A DNA stretch of 64,000 nt from Myxococcales bacterium (lineage in GTDB: Bacteria > Myxococcota > Polyangia > Nannocystales > Nannocystaceae): positions 1 through 64,000 of the forward strand of contig JAEUJW010000038.1 of the NCBI GenBank assembly GCA_016793465.1. The letters run 5' to 3'. Positions 17,736 through 26,419 of this stretch are shown in pieces; position 1 is the stretch's first letter; each line of letters opens with the position of its first letter. The position numbers were made by a program, and so were the translations under genes. A model generated the notes under the pieces. It did no database searches. It was not told the origin of the DNA and saw nothing but the letters and a program-made list of their open reading frames with translations.

Positions 17736-19535
17736 ATGAGCCGCCCGTCCGACACCCTCGAGCCCGAGCCTGGTGAGTCGTCGGGGATCATCCGGGTGCC
17801 GCGGATGCACGAGGCGGAGGACCCGGCGGCCCTCAGCGGGTCGAACTACGAGGTCCCGGGCGAGCTGGGCACGCACGCGAGCTCGAGCGGCAGCGGCAGC
17901 GGGACGACCGAGGAGAGCGGGCTCCTGCAGCGCGAGCTCGGGACGTACCGGCTGACCCGGCTGATCGGCGGGTCGGGGATGTGCCGGGTGTACCTCGGGG
18001 AGCAGACGGCCGGGCACAAGCAGTTCGCGGTCAAGGTGCTAAACAACGCGAACTTCAACCAGGCGGCGCTGGACGTGGTCCAGCGGCGGTTCGTGCAGGA
18101 GGCGCGGCTGGCCTCGCGGCTGCAGCACCCGCACATCGTCGACGTGGTCGACTTCGGGAACCAGGACGGGCTGGCCTACCTGGTGATGGAGCACCTCGAC
18201 GGCGAGAGCCTGCGCGAGACGCTGAAGCGCCACGGGTCGCTGCCGTGGACGCGGGTGCTGCCGATGTTCCTGCACATCTGCGACGCGCTCGAGGCCGCCC
18301 ACGCGCGCGGGGTGATCCACCGCGACCTGAAGCCGAGCAACTGCTTCCGCATCCGCCACACGACGGGCGACGACTTCATCAAAGTGTGTGACTTCGGGCT
18401 GGCGCGGATCGTCGACGAGGACCTGCCCGAGGGGATCCTGGCCGGCGGGGTGCTGCTGGCCACGCCCGAGTACATGGCGCCCGAGCTGATCCGCGGGGCC
18501 AAGCCGGACCCGCGGGTCGACATCTACGGGGTCGGGGTCCTGCTGTACGAGCTGCTGACCGGGACGTGCCCGTTCAAGAGCGGCAAGCAGACCACGGTGC
18601 TGGCCATGCAGCTGCTCGACACGGCGATCCCGCCGCGGCGCGTCGCGCCGGACGCGAACATCCCCAGCTCGGTCGAGCGGGTGATCATGCGGGCGCTCAG
18701 CAAGGCGCCGGAGGACCGCTTCCAGAGCATCGCCGACATGCGGGCGGCGCTGCTCGACGACACCCGCGCCTTCAAGATCGACGCCGCGGTGCCGCGTCGG
18801 CGGCCGTCGACGATGTCGCGCAGCATGTCGGCGGTGGTCGTGCCGCAGAGCCGCGGGTCGCTGGTGATGACGATCGTGCTGGCGCTCATCGCGGCCGGGC
18901 TGGTCGCGTGGGTGCTGGCCGGGACGCCGGGCATCGGCGTGGCGCAGCCGACCCAGCAGACGCCGCCGCCGCCGATGGTCCAGACGCCGCCGGTGCGGCC
19001 GCCGTCGGTGACGCCGCCGCCGATCGCCAGGCAGCCGGCGATCGTGGCGCCGGAGCCCGAGCCCGAGCCCGAGCCGGACAGCAAGGCGCCGGAGCCCGAG
19101 CCGGACGCGAAGGCGCCGGAGGCGGCGCCGCCGGACGCGAAGGCGCCGCCGGACGCGAAGACGACGCCGGAGAAGCGCAAGCGCTGGGAGCCGCCGGAGA
19201 CGATCGACGGCGAGCCGGTCAACTACGACATCGTCGACGACCCGTCGGCGCCGACGGAGGTGTCGCCGGCGGAGATCGACGCGCTGCTGCAGCCGTACCG
19301 CCCGGCGGCCGCCGAGTGCGGAAAGAAGCACGGGGTGGCGGTCGACACCGAGATCGGGGTCAAGATCCTGCTGGCCCGCGACGGGCGCCTGACCAACTTC
19401 AAGCCGGTCGACCGCGACGCCGGAGATCCGGCGTTCCAGTGCATCGTCGGGCTGATCCGCGGGGTCAAGCTCGTGCAGCCCGGGCGCACCACGTTCACCA
19501 GCGCGTTCTTCGACTACAGCTTCCGCGTGTACTGA
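17736..19535 (+). CDS. Membrane-anchored Ser/Thr protein kinase with AgmX/TonB-like C-terminal domain
   Basis: The kinase domain spans about residues 68-340. It has a glycine loop LIGGSGMCRVYLG, FAVKVL with the ATP lysine, the catalytic loop HRDLKPSN (about 194-201), DFG in KVCDFGLA, and PEYMAPE. A single membrane helix (LVMTIVLALIAAGLVAW, about 375-391) is followed by a Pro/Glu/Lys-rich spacer. A C-terminal domain (about 505-599) has features of the AgmX/PglI-type domain of myxobacteria (EIDALLQPYRPAAAECG, IGVKILLARDGRL). The kinase is cytoplasmic and the tail probably periplasmic (inference). It is the first of two kinases in the window. Confidence 0.93.
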   Translation: MSRPSDTLEPEPGESSGIIRVPRMHEAEDPAALSGSNYEVPGELGTHASSSGSGSGTTEESGLLQRELGTYRLTRLIGGSGMCRVYLGEQTAGHKQFAVKVLNNANFNQAALDVVQRRFVQEARLASRLQHPHIVDVVDFGNQDGLAYLVMEHLDGESLRETLKRHGSLPWTRVLPMFLHICDALEAAHARGVIHRDLKPSNCFRIRHTTGDDFIKVCDFGLARIVDEDLPEGILAGGVLLATPEYMAPELIRGAKPDPRVDIYGVGVLLYELLTGTCPFKSGKQTTVLAMQLLDTAIPPRRVAPDANIPSSVERVIMRALSKAPEDRFQSIADMRAALLDDTRAFKIDAAVPRRRPSTMSRSMSAVVVPQSRGSLVMTIVLALIAAGLVAWVLAGTPGIGVAQPTQQTPPPPMVQTPPVRPPSVTPPPIARQPAIVAPEPEPEPEPDSKAPEPEPDAKAPEAAPPDAKAPPDAKTTPEKRKRWEPPETIDGEPVNYDIVDDPSAPTEVSPAEIDALLQPYRPAAAECGKKHGVAVDTEIGVKILLARDGRLTNFKPVDRDAGDPAFQCIVGLIRGVKLVQPGRTTFTSAFFDYSFRVY

Positions 19536-19674
19536 CGCGCCCGCTGTCGCGCCGCGACACGGGCCGCTGACAGGGCTGTCGCGGTGGCGGCGCCGTGCGG
19601 GCCGCGGCGGCGGCGACGGGCCGCGAGAGGCGCTGGCATCGGACGTGCAATCCAGGGCGACGAGGTCCGCCGCC

Positions 19675-20454
19675 ATGCTCCGCTCCACCGTCCGCACCGC
19701 CACCGTCCGCACCGCCACCGTCCGCACCGTCGCCTGCTTGCTCGTGATCGGGCTCGTGCCCGCCTGCGACCCCGACGACGAGGAGGACGGCCTGAAGATC
19801 GCCATGACCGAGGACGAGGAGCCGACCGGGGGCGAGGAGGAGTCGAGCGCCGGCAGCGAGGAGTCCGGCGAGGACTCGGAGGGCGCGGAGGGCTCGAGCG
19901 GCGAGGCCGAGCCGGAGGAGCCCGAGGGCGAGTCGATCACGCCGCTGGTGCTGGCGTTCGCCGGCGAGGCGGTGCAGTTCAACACGCGCGTGCAGGCGGC
20001 CTTCGACCTGACCGGCACGATGTCGGTGGTGACCGACTGGCCGACGTCGACGACGCCGTGGCTGGCGCTCGACCGCAACCACAACGGGCGCGTCGACGAC
20101 GGCGGCGAGCTGTTCGGCTCGGCGACGCTGCTGTCGACCGGCAGGCCGGCGGGCAACGGCTTCGTGGCGCTGCGCGAGCTCGACAGCAACTGGGACGGGC
20201 GCATCGACGCCGCCGACGCGCAGTGGCCGCTCCTGCTGGTGTGGAGCGACGTCGACAGCGACCGGGTGTCGGCGATCGACGAGCTGCAGTCGGTGACGGC
20301 GCGTGAGCTGGTGGCGATCGACCTGCGCTACGTGGTCGACAAGCGCTGCGACGCCCGCGGCAACTGCGAGGTCGAGCGGGCGCTGTTCACCTACCGCAGC
20401 GGCGGGCGCGAGCTGTCGGGCGCGGTGGTCGACGTGCACCTGCAGCCCCGCTGA
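19675..20454 (+). CDS. Acidic lipoprotein with EF-hand-like calcium-binding repeats
   Basis: The 259-aa product starts with three copies of TVRTA encoded by tandem 15-bp repeats, then LLVIGLVPAC, a lipobox. An Asp/Glu/Ser-rich spacer (about 25-80) follows. The C-terminal domain contains Ca-loop-like segments DRNHNGRVDDGGELFG, DSNWDGRIDAADAQ and DVDSDRVSAIDEL. The D-x-N-x-DG-x-D pattern followed by ELFG is common in large secreted RTX-like proteins, here in a small anchored form. It would bind calcium at the cell surface or in the periplasm. ATG 19675 is chosen so that the signal sequence starts correctly. Exact role unknown. Confidence 0.75.
   Translation: MLRSTVRTATVRTATVRTVACLLVIGLVPACDPDDEEDGLKIAMTEDEEPTGGEEESSAGSEESGEDSEGAEGSSGEAEPEEPEGESITPLVLAFAGEAVQFNTRVQAAFDLTGTMSVVTDWPTSTTPWLALDRNHNGRVDDGGELFGSATLLSTGRPAGNGFVALRELDSNWDGRIDAADAQWPLLLVWSDVDSDRVSAIDELQSVTARELVAIDLRYVVDKRCDARGNCEVERALFTYRSGGRELSGAVVDVHLQPR
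19686..19730 (+). repeat. 15-bp tandem repeat within a signal peptide
   Basis: CACCGTCCGCACCGC is present about three times in tandem in frame, encoding TVRTA units before the hydrophobic core of the lipoprotein signal. Confidence 0.8.
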
Positions 20455-20489
20455 CAGCGGCGCGTCGCGGGCGTACACTGGGCGCGCGT

Positions 20490-21146
20490 ATGACACCCGA
20501 GAGCTTCCTCGACGCGCTGTACCGGCACCGCGCGGTGGCCATCCTCCGCGCCCAGCACACCGCGCGGGCGGCCGCGGCGATGGACGCGGCGGTCGGCGCG
20601 GGCTTCCGGGTGCTCGAGTTCACGATCACCACGCCGGGGGCGTTCGACCTGATCGCCGAGTTCTCGCGCCGGCCCGACCTGGTCGTCGGGGCAGGTACGG
20701 TGATCGACATCGCCGGCGTGGAGGCGGCGGTCGGGGCGGGCGCGAAGTTCCTGGTCTCGCCGGTGTACGACAAGGCGGTGGTCTCGGCGGCGCGTGAGCT
20801 CGACGTGCCGGTGCTGCCGGGCTGCTTCACGCCGACCGAGATGCTGGCGGCCCACCGCGCGGGGGCGACGTGCTTGAAGCTGTTCCCGTCGCCGGGCGAC
20901 ATCGCCGGCTTCGTGCGCTCGGTGCTCGGGCCGCTGCCGTTTTTAAAAATCGTCCCGACCAACGGGGTGCACGCGGGCAACGCGGCCGAGGTGCTGGCGG
21001 CGGGCGCGGCGGGGGTGGGCTTCACGACGTCGCTGTTCGACCCGTCGGAGGTCGAGGCGCGGCGGCTCGACAGCATCAACGAGCGGGCCCACGAGCTGCT
21101 GGTGGCGGTGAAGCACTTCACCGGCGCCAAGCGCCCGCACAAGTGA
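20490..21146 (+). CDS. eda: 2-dehydro-3-deoxy-phosphogluconate (KDPG/KHG) aldolase
   Basis: The 218-aa protein is a class I aldolase of the Eda family. It has AVAILRA at the N-terminus, the catalytic glutamate E43 in LEFTITTP, VVGAGTV, GCFTPTE, and the Schiff-base lysine K130 in TCLKLFPS. It cleaves KDPG to pyruvate and glyceraldehyde-3-phosphate in the Entner-Doudoroff route, or related 2-keto-4-hydroxyglutarate substrates. TACACT lies ten bases before the ATG. No edd or gluconate genes are nearby, so the pathway context is open. The stop codon sits one base from that of the convergent ABC transporter gene. A TTTTTAAAAAT island at 20940-20950 encodes FLKI. Confidence 0.93.
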   Translation: MTPESFLDALYRHRAVAILRAQHTARAAAAMDAAVGAGFRVLEFTITTPGAFDLIAEFSRRPDLVVGAGTVIDIAGVEAAVGAGAKFLVSPVYDKAVVSAARELDVPVLPGCFTPTEMLAAHRAGATCLKLFPSPGDIAGFVRSVLGPLPFLKIVPTNGVHAGNAAEVLAAGAAGVGFTTSLFDPSEVEARRLDSINERAHELLVAVKHFTGAKRPHK

Positions 21147-21147
21147 A

Positions 21148-22968
21148 TTACTGATAGCCCTTGGCCTGGAGGGTGAAGAGGTGGGCGTAGCGGCCGCCGT
21201 GCCGCATGAGCGCGGTGTGGTCGCCCTCCTCGACGACCCTTCCGGCGTGCAGCACGACGATGTGGTCGGCGACGCGGACGGTCGAGAAGCGGTGCGAGAT
21301 GACGATCGACATGCGGTCCTTGCCGAGGTTGCGCACGTGCTCGAACACCTGGGCCTCGGCCTCGGCGTCCATGGCGGCGGTCGGCTCGTCGAGCACGAGG
21401 ATGTCGGCGGCCGTGCGCATGAAGGCGCGCGAGAGGGCGACCTTCTGCCACTGGCCGCCCGACAGCTCGCGGCCGTCCTTGAAGAGCTTGCCGAGCTGGG
21501 TGTCGTAGCCGGCGGGCATGGCGTCGATGAACACGTCGGCCATGCCGTCGCGGGCGGCGCTCTGCCAGCGCGCGCGGTCGCCGAAGGCGTCGACGTCGCC
21601 GGCGCCGATGTTCTCGCCGACTTTTAATTGATAGCGCGCGAAGTCCTGGAAGATCACGCCGACGCGGCGGCGCAGCGCGAGCTCGTCCCACTCCTGCAGG
21701 TCGCGGCCGTCGAGCAGGATGCGGCCCGCTGTCGGCACGTACAGGCGCGTGAGCAGCTTAATTAACGTCGTCTTGCCGGAGCCGTTCTCGCCGACGAGGG
21801 CGAGGGTCTGGCCCGGCTTGAGGGTGAGCGAGACGTCGGCGAGGGCCGGAGTGGTGGCGCCGGGGTAGGTGAAGGAGACGCCCTCGAAGCGCAGGCCGTC
21901 GCCGGGGGCGGGGCCGGAGGTGGCGGTGCCGGTGGGCACGGACACGCCCTGGGCGAGGAACTCGTAGAGCGTCGAGAGGTAGAGGTTGTCCTCGTACATG
22001 CCGCCGACGGCGCCGAGGCTCGAGGCGACGGCGGCCTGGCCCTGGCGGAACAGCAGCAGGTACATCGTCATCTCGCCGAGGGAGATCTGGCCGCGCACCG
22101 CGGAGGCGGCGATCCACGCGTAGGCCCCGTAGAAGGCGGCGGTGCCGACCAGGCCGAGCGCGTAGCCCCACGCGCCGCGGCGCAGGGTGAGCTTGCGATC
22201 CTCGCCGTAGAGGTCCTGGAAGATCTTCTGGTAGCGCTGCAGGAACAGCGGGCCGAGCTGGTAGAGCTTGACCTCCTTGGCGAAGTCGTCCTTCGTGATC
22301 GCCTGCTCGAGGTAGAGCTGCATGCGTGTCTCGGGCGAGCGCCAGCGGAACAGGCGGAAGGCGTCGCCCGAGAACTTGGTCTCGGCGATGAAGGCGGGCA
22401 GGCCGGCGACGACCAGCACGAGCGCGGCCCACGGCGAGAACGCGGCCAGCAGCACGGCGAAGCTCGCCAGCGAGATGCCGTTCTGTACGAGCGAGAAGGT
22501 GCGGCCGACCAGGCTGAGCGGGCGGCTCGAGGCCTCGCGGCGGGCGCGGGTCAGCTTGTCGTAGAAGTCGGCGTCCTCGAAGTGGATGAGGTCGAGGGTG
22601 AGGGCCTTCTCGAGGATGGTGACGTTGACGCGCTGGCCGAGCAGGGCGCGCAGCAGCGCCTGGATCACGCCGATGCCGCGCTGGATGCCGACGATGAGCA
22701 CGACGAGCGCGGCCTCGGCGACGACGAGGCGGAGCGCGGGGGCGGTGTCGCGGGCGGGGTCCTGGCCGGCGGCGACCACGGCGTCGACGATCAGCTGGCC
22801 GAGGTAGGCGACGCCCGCGGGCAGGATGCCGGCGAGCAGGGTGAGCGCCGCGAGCAGGACCGTGAGCGTGCGGCTGGTCGACCACACGAGGTCGAGGGCG
22901 CGGCGGCTGTAGCGGAACACGCCGAGGAAGCGGGCCAGGCCGGTGGGTTCCTCGCGGGCGTCGGACAC
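21148..22968 (-). CDS. ABC transporter, fused permease and ATPase (exporter type)
   Basis: The 606-aa half-transporter has an N-terminal six-helix exporter domain (about 25-330) and a C-terminal ATPase. The ATPase shows Walker A GENGSGKT (about 392), Q-loop VIFQDF, signature LSGGQWQ (about 499), Walker B ILVLDEP and the switch histidine in VISHRFST. It should homodimerise in the inner membrane and export a lipid, peptide or drug-like substrate. The domain has extended loops (FEDADFYDKLTRARREA) shared with HlyB/MsbA-like exporters of unknown substrate. The start is GTG, with CACACT six bases upstream. LIK is encoded by TTAATTAAG at 21757-21765. Confidence 0.92.
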   Translation of the reverse strand: MSDAREEPTGLARFLGVFRYSRRALDLVWSTSRTLTVLLAALTLLAGILPAGVAYLGQLIVDAVVAAGQDPARDTAPALRLVVAEAALVVLIVGIQRGIGVIQALLRALLGQRVNVTILEKALTLDLIHFEDADFYDKLTRARREASSRPLSLVGRTFSLVQNGISLASFAVLLAAFSPWAALVLVVAGLPAFIAETKFSGDAFRLFRWRSPETRMQLYLEQAITKDDFAKEVKLYQLGPLFLQRYQKIFQDLYGEDRKLTLRRGAWGYALGLVGTAAFYGAYAWIAASAVRGQISLGEMTMYLLLFRQGQAAVASSLGAVGGMYEDNLYLSTLYEFLAQGVSVPTGTATSGPAPGDGLRFEGVSFTYPGATTPALADVSLTLKPGQTLALVGENGSGKTTLIKLLTRLYVPTAGRILLDGRDLQEWDELALRRRVGVIFQDFARYQLKVGENIGAGDVDAFGDRARWQSAARDGMADVFIDAMPAGYDTQLGKLFKDGRELSGGQWQKVALSRAFMRTAADILVLDEPTAAMDAEAEAQVFEHVRNLGKDRMSIVISHRFSTVRVADHIVVLHAGRVVEEGDHTALMRHGGRYAHLFTLQAKGYQ

Positions 22969-23005
22969 GGGGCGAGTGTGGCAGAAGTCGCGGGCGAGCT
23001 GACGC

Positions 23006-23449
23006 TCACGGCGGGATGAGCCCGGCGGTCTGCAGCGCCGGGGTCGGCGAGGTGGTCTCGAGCGGGGCGACGGGTTTGCGCGGGGCGACGGGGACGAGGG
23101 CGCCGGCGGGGTGGATCGCGCTGCGAGGGATGATGTCGGCGGTCTCGAGCGGTTCGAACCGGACCGGCTGGATTGCGAAGTCGAAGCGCTCGCGGCTCAT
23201 CTGCTCGACGCGCTGCTGGATCTGGAGGAGCTGCAGCTCCTGCTCGCTCGGGCCCTGCTGCAGCTCGACGTACACGTAGAGGGCCATCGCCGCGATGAGC
23301 AGGGCGATGGTGCCGAGCCAGCGCAGGACCTTGACGACGGGCCCGTCTGGCCTGGCCGATCGGACAGGTTCCGGGCGCTCGCGTCGGGGCGGGCCGTAGA
23401 TGCCGGGCATCGCCTCGGCACGGTAACGGAGGCGCGAGCGGCTGGCCAT
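23006..23449 (-). CDS. Hypothetical single-pass membrane protein
   Basis: About 147 aa. A basic, Arg/Pro-rich cytoplasmic N-terminus (RSRLRYRAEAMPGIYG) is followed by one membrane helix (LRWLGTIALLIAAMALYVYV). Then come a short coiled-coil-like stretch (EQELQLLQIQQRVEQMS) and a Pro-rich tail. I do not recognise a family. It could be a small cell-envelope or division-associated protein. An internal ATG at 23410 is an alternative start. It is upstream of and on the same strand as the ABC exporter, 37 bp away, so the two may be co-transcribed. Confidence 0.6.
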   Translation of the reverse strand: MASRSRLRYRAEAMPGIYGPPRRERPEPVRSARPDGPVVKVLRWLGTIALLIAAMALYVYVELQQGPSEQELQLLQIQQRVEQMSRERFDFAIQPVRFEPLETADIIPRSAIHPAGALVPVAPRKPVAPLETTSPTPALQTAGLIPP

Positions 23450-23645
23450 CGGTCCGCGCGCGGCCGGGCGCGGCGCGAGAACGGGCGCGCGCGTCGGGCG
23501 GGGGCTGGCGGCGGAACTGCGGGCGGGCGGGGCCGCGGTCGCGTGCACGAGGGGTGCACGCGCTCGTCGCGGCGGGCGTGACGTGTCGGGTCGGCTCGAT
23601 CCGGCGGCTCGTCGGCCCGGGCGGGCGACGGTCCGCGGCGGGGTC

Positions 23646-24683
23646 TCAGGCGGCGGGCGGCGGGTCGCGGAAGTAGGCGACGGTGCGCTCGATGCCCTCG
23701 GCGAGCTTGACGCGCGGGACGTAGCCGAGGTCGCGCGTGGCCTTGGCGTGGCTGTAGTAGTGGTGGGTGGTGATGTAGCGGACGGCGAAGCGGGACACGC
23801 CCTCCTCGGCGTTGAGGGTGCCGCCGCGGACGTAGGTGTCGAAGGCCTCGCGCACGGCTGCGAAGGCGTAGGCGACGGCGCCGGGGATGGCGAAGCGCGG
23901 GGGCGGGAAGCCGAGCGGGCCGAGCACGCGGCCGACGAACTCCCAGAAGGTGATCGGCTCGCCGTTGGTGATGAAGTAGGCCTGGCCCGGCACGGGCGAG
24001 CCGGGCACCAGGCGCTCGTCGGCGGCGAGCAGGGCGTCGACGATGTTGGTCACGTAGGTGAAGTCGGACAGCCAGTCGCGGCGGCCGACTTTAATTTTGA
24101 GCTTGCCCGCGCGGGCGTTGCCGATGATCGCCGGCAGCAGGCGAGTGTCGGCCGGGCCGAAGATGAGGTGCGGGCGCAGGGCGCAGGTCAGCACGCCGTG
24201 CCGGCCGCTGGCCTGCAGGACCTCCTCCTCGGCGATGCGCTTGGTCTCGGCGTAGGTGGTCGGGAAGCTGCGCGCGTACGGCAGGGTCTCGTCGCCGTTC
24301 TCGATGTCCTCGCCGGCGTAGACGACGCTGGCCGAGCTGACGTAGACCAGGCGCGGGACGCCGGTGCGCTGGCAGGCGCCGAGCACGTTGCGGGTGCCGT
24401 CCAGGTTGACGCCGCGGACCAGGTCGACCTTGCTGCCCTTGGTGTGGACCAGCGAGGCGTTGTGGAACACGACGTCCTGGCCGGCGACGGCGTCCTCGAC
24501 GACCTTGGCGTCACGCACGTCGGCGCGGACGAACTGCACGTCGGAGCGCCAGGGGGTGGTGTTCATGTCGAGCACTGTGACGGTGTCGCCGCGCTCGACG
24601 AGGGCGTCGACGAGGGCGCGGCCGAGGAAGCCGCAGCCGCCGGTGACGAGGCTGGCGCGGGGTGCGGGGCTTGGGTCGGTCAA
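23646..24683 (-). CDS. NAD(P)-dependent epimerase/3-beta-hydroxysteroid dehydrogenase-like protein
   Basis: An extended short-chain dehydrogenase with the Rossmann motif VTGGCGFLG near the N-terminus, VLDMN, DVVFHNASLVH, LVYVSSASVVY and the catalytic YAETK. It then has ALRPHLIFGP, as in 3-beta-HSD/NSDHL-like enzymes. It probably oxidises or reduces a sterol, hopanoid or sugar-nucleotide hydroxyl; the substrate is unknown. The listed start is TTG 24683, because a TATCCT -10-like box (24698-24693) lies nine bases before it. A GTG at 24704 is an alternative and would place the box inside the gene. LKIKV is encoded with A/T codons at 24091-24100. Confidence 0.82.
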   Translation of the reverse strand: MTDPSPAPRASLVTGGCGFLGRALVDALVERGDTVTVLDMNTTPWRSDVQFVRADVRDAKVVEDAVAGQDVVFHNASLVHTKGSKVDLVRGVNLDGTRNVLGACQRTGVPRLVYVSSASVVYAGEDIENGDETLPYARSFPTTYAETKRIAEEEVLQASGRHGVLTCALRPHLIFGPADTRLLPAIIGNARAGKLKIKVGRRDWLSDFTYVTNIVDALLAADERLVPGSPVPGQAYFITNGEPITFWEFVGRVLGPLGFPPPRFAIPGAVAYAFAAVREAFDTYVRGGTLNAEEGVSRFAVRYITTHHYYSHAKATRDLGYVPRVKLAEGIERTVAYFRDPPPAA

Positions 24684-24759
24684 AGCGGGGCGAGGATAGA
24701 CCACGCCGGACGCGGCCGTGAAGCGTGCAGAGATCAGCGCGGCGGCCGCGATAGCGCGG

Positions 24760-25671
24760 TCACTTGCACACGCTCTTGAAGTTGGGCATTCCGTCGACCC
24801 AGATAGCGCGGTCGGTGCAGGCGGTGGCCGCGTCGAACTTGTCGGGCAGGTCCATCGCGTAGGCGGCGCAGCAGGGCGCGGGGTCGCCTTTGGACGGGCA
24901 GTCCTCGTTGGTCGCCAGGCAGCACTCGAGCTTCTCGGCGGACACGGGCGAGAGGTCGAAGTTGGAGCAGTCGTTGAGGCAGGTCGGCTTGCACTCGAGG
25001 CCGGAGATCGGGCAGTTGTCGTCGCAGTAGGCGCGCAGGCGGTCGTGCGGGGCGTCCTCGCCGTCGCAGTACTCGTCCTCGGTCCTGTCCTCGGGGTAGT
25101 TGAGGTCGACGCGGGTCGGCGGGTCGGCCTCGTTGTCGCCGCAGTAGCCGCACGGGCCGCGGTACCACATGCACTTGTCGGTGCACGCGGACACGACCCC
25201 GGTGGTGTACGGCTTCAGCGGGTAGGTGGTCAGGCCGGCGCAGGTGATCGGCTTATTAAAGTCGCCGCCGGGTTGCACGAACTTGGGGTCGCACTCCTCG
25301 TTGGGGTCGACCTTGCCGTCGCCGCAGGTGTCGCAGGTGGACTGGTCGAGCTGGCAGTCGGCGGTGCAGCTCAGGTAACCCTTGCCGCTCGGGCAATCCT
25401 TGTTGCCGAAGTCCGACAGGTCGCAGGCCTCGCCGGGGTCGAGCTTGCCGTTGCCGCAGGTGGGGATCAGGCGCAGGCAGGTGGCGGGATCGCACGGGCC
25501 GCTCTGCGCGTCGCCGGGGTCGCACTCCTCGCGGGCGTCCTCGTCGACGATGCCGTCGCCGCACGATGCCAGCGGCTGGAGGTCGAGGATGCAGCCGACG
25601 AGCACGCCGCCGAGACCCGCGCCGAGCACGAGTCGGGCGAGACGAGCGGCCGTGCCTTCGCGTCGCATCAT
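24760..25671 (-). CDS. Cysteine-rich surface lipoprotein (DUF4215-like repeats)
   Basis: The 303-aa protein starts with a lipoprotein signal (LVLGAGLGGVLVGC). It then carries repeated Cys motifs of the form CGDGxxDxxEECDPG, TCGNGKLDPGEACD and TCGDGKVDPNEECD, a pattern common in myxobacterial surface proteins. Further cysteines near the C-terminus (CCLATNEDC, PCCAAY) suggest a heavily disulfide-bonded extracellular protein. A TATAGT box lies five bases before ATG 25671 and eight before a second ATG. No function is assigned. It may be an adhesin-like or structural outer-membrane lipoprotein. Confidence 0.8.
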   Translation of the reverse strand: MMRREGTAARLARLVLGAGLGGVLVGCILDLQPLASCGDGIVDEDAREECDPGDAQSGPCDPATCLRLIPTCGNGKLDPGEACDLSDFGNKDCPSGKGYLSCTADCQLDQSTCDTCGDGKVDPNEECDPKFVQPGGDFNKPITCAGLTTYPLKPYTTGVVSACTDKCMWYRGPCGYCGDNEADPPTRVDLNYPEDRTEDEYCDGEDAPHDRLRAYCDDNCPISGLECKPTCLNDCSNFDLSPVSAEKLECCLATNEDCPSKGDPAPCCAAYAMDLPDKFDAATACTDRAIWVDGMPNFKSVCK

Positions 25672-25676
25672 CGACC

Positions 25677-25682
25677 ACTATA
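25677..25682 (-). promoter_or_regulatory. -10 box adjacent to the Cys-rich lipoprotein start
   Basis: TATAGT on the minus strand, five bases before one ATG and eight before the next (ATGATG). Implies a leaderless or nearly leaderless transcript. Confidence 0.5.
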
Positions 25683-25816
25683 TCTCCGTCGACTGGGCCG
25701 GTCGCAAGCCCGTCGAAGCGGCGAAGGACGCCTGCAGCGTCGTCGGCGTGGCAGACGCGAGAACTGCCGAAACTGCGACAGTTCCCGAACATGAGGATTC
25801 GTGCTAGCGGGGGGCG

Positions 25817-26419
25817 ATGGAACGGAGGACATCACCCGCGGCGCTGCGCAACGCCCCGGCCATCGCCGAGGTGCTGGCCGAGGTGCTGCCCACCGCGGGC
25901 CTCGTGCTCGAAATCGCCAGTGGCAGCGGAGAGCACGCCGTGTCGTTCGCGCGGCGGTTCCCCGGGGTCACCTGGCAACCGACGGACCTCGACCCGGCGG
26001 CGCTGGCCAGCATCGACGCGTGGGCGGCGGAGGCGGAACCGAAATTATCAAACCTGCGGCCGGCGCAGGCGCTCGACGTGACGCGCCGGCCGTGGCCGGT
26101 GTTCGAGGCGGCGGCGGTGGTGGCGATCAACCTCCTGCACATCGCCCCGTGGGCGGCGTGCGAGGCGCTGATGCGCGGGGCGGGCGAGCTGCTGGCGGCG
26201 GGCTCGCCGCTGGTCGTGTACGGGGCGATGAAGGTCGGCGGGGCGTTCACCTCGGACAGCAACGCGGCCTTCGACGCGTCGCTGCGGGCGCGTGACCCCG
26301 CGTGGGGCGTGCGAGACCTCGAGGCCGTGGCCGCCGAGGCGGCCGAGAACGGGCTGGCGCTGACGCGGACGCTGGCGATGCCGGCCAACAACTTCTCGCT
26401 GGTGTTCGTGCGGCGCTAA
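25817..26419 (+). CDS. DUF938-family SAM-dependent methyltransferase-like protein
   Basis: The 200-aa protein matches the DUF938 family: SPAALRNAPAIAEVL at the N-terminus, the SAM-binding motif VLEIASGSGEHAVSFAR, the acidic loop QPTDLD, then VVAINLLHIAPW and a C-terminal MPANNFSLVFVR. The fold predicts methyl transfer on a small molecule, but no member's substrate is clear to me. It is a single-gene unit facing a lipoprotein gene whose stop overlaps its own by a few bases (26416-26419). KLSN is encoded by A/T-rich codons at 26041-26052. Confidence 0.85.
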   Translation: MERRTSPAALRNAPAIAEVLAEVLPTAGLVLEIASGSGEHAVSFARRFPGVTWQPTDLDPAALASIDAWAAEAEPKLSNLRPAQALDVTRRPWPVFEAAAVVAINLLHIAPWAACEALMRGAGELLAAGSPLVVYGAMKVGGAFTSDSNAAFDASLRARDPAWGVRDLEAVAAEAAENGLALTRTLAMPANNFSLVFVRR

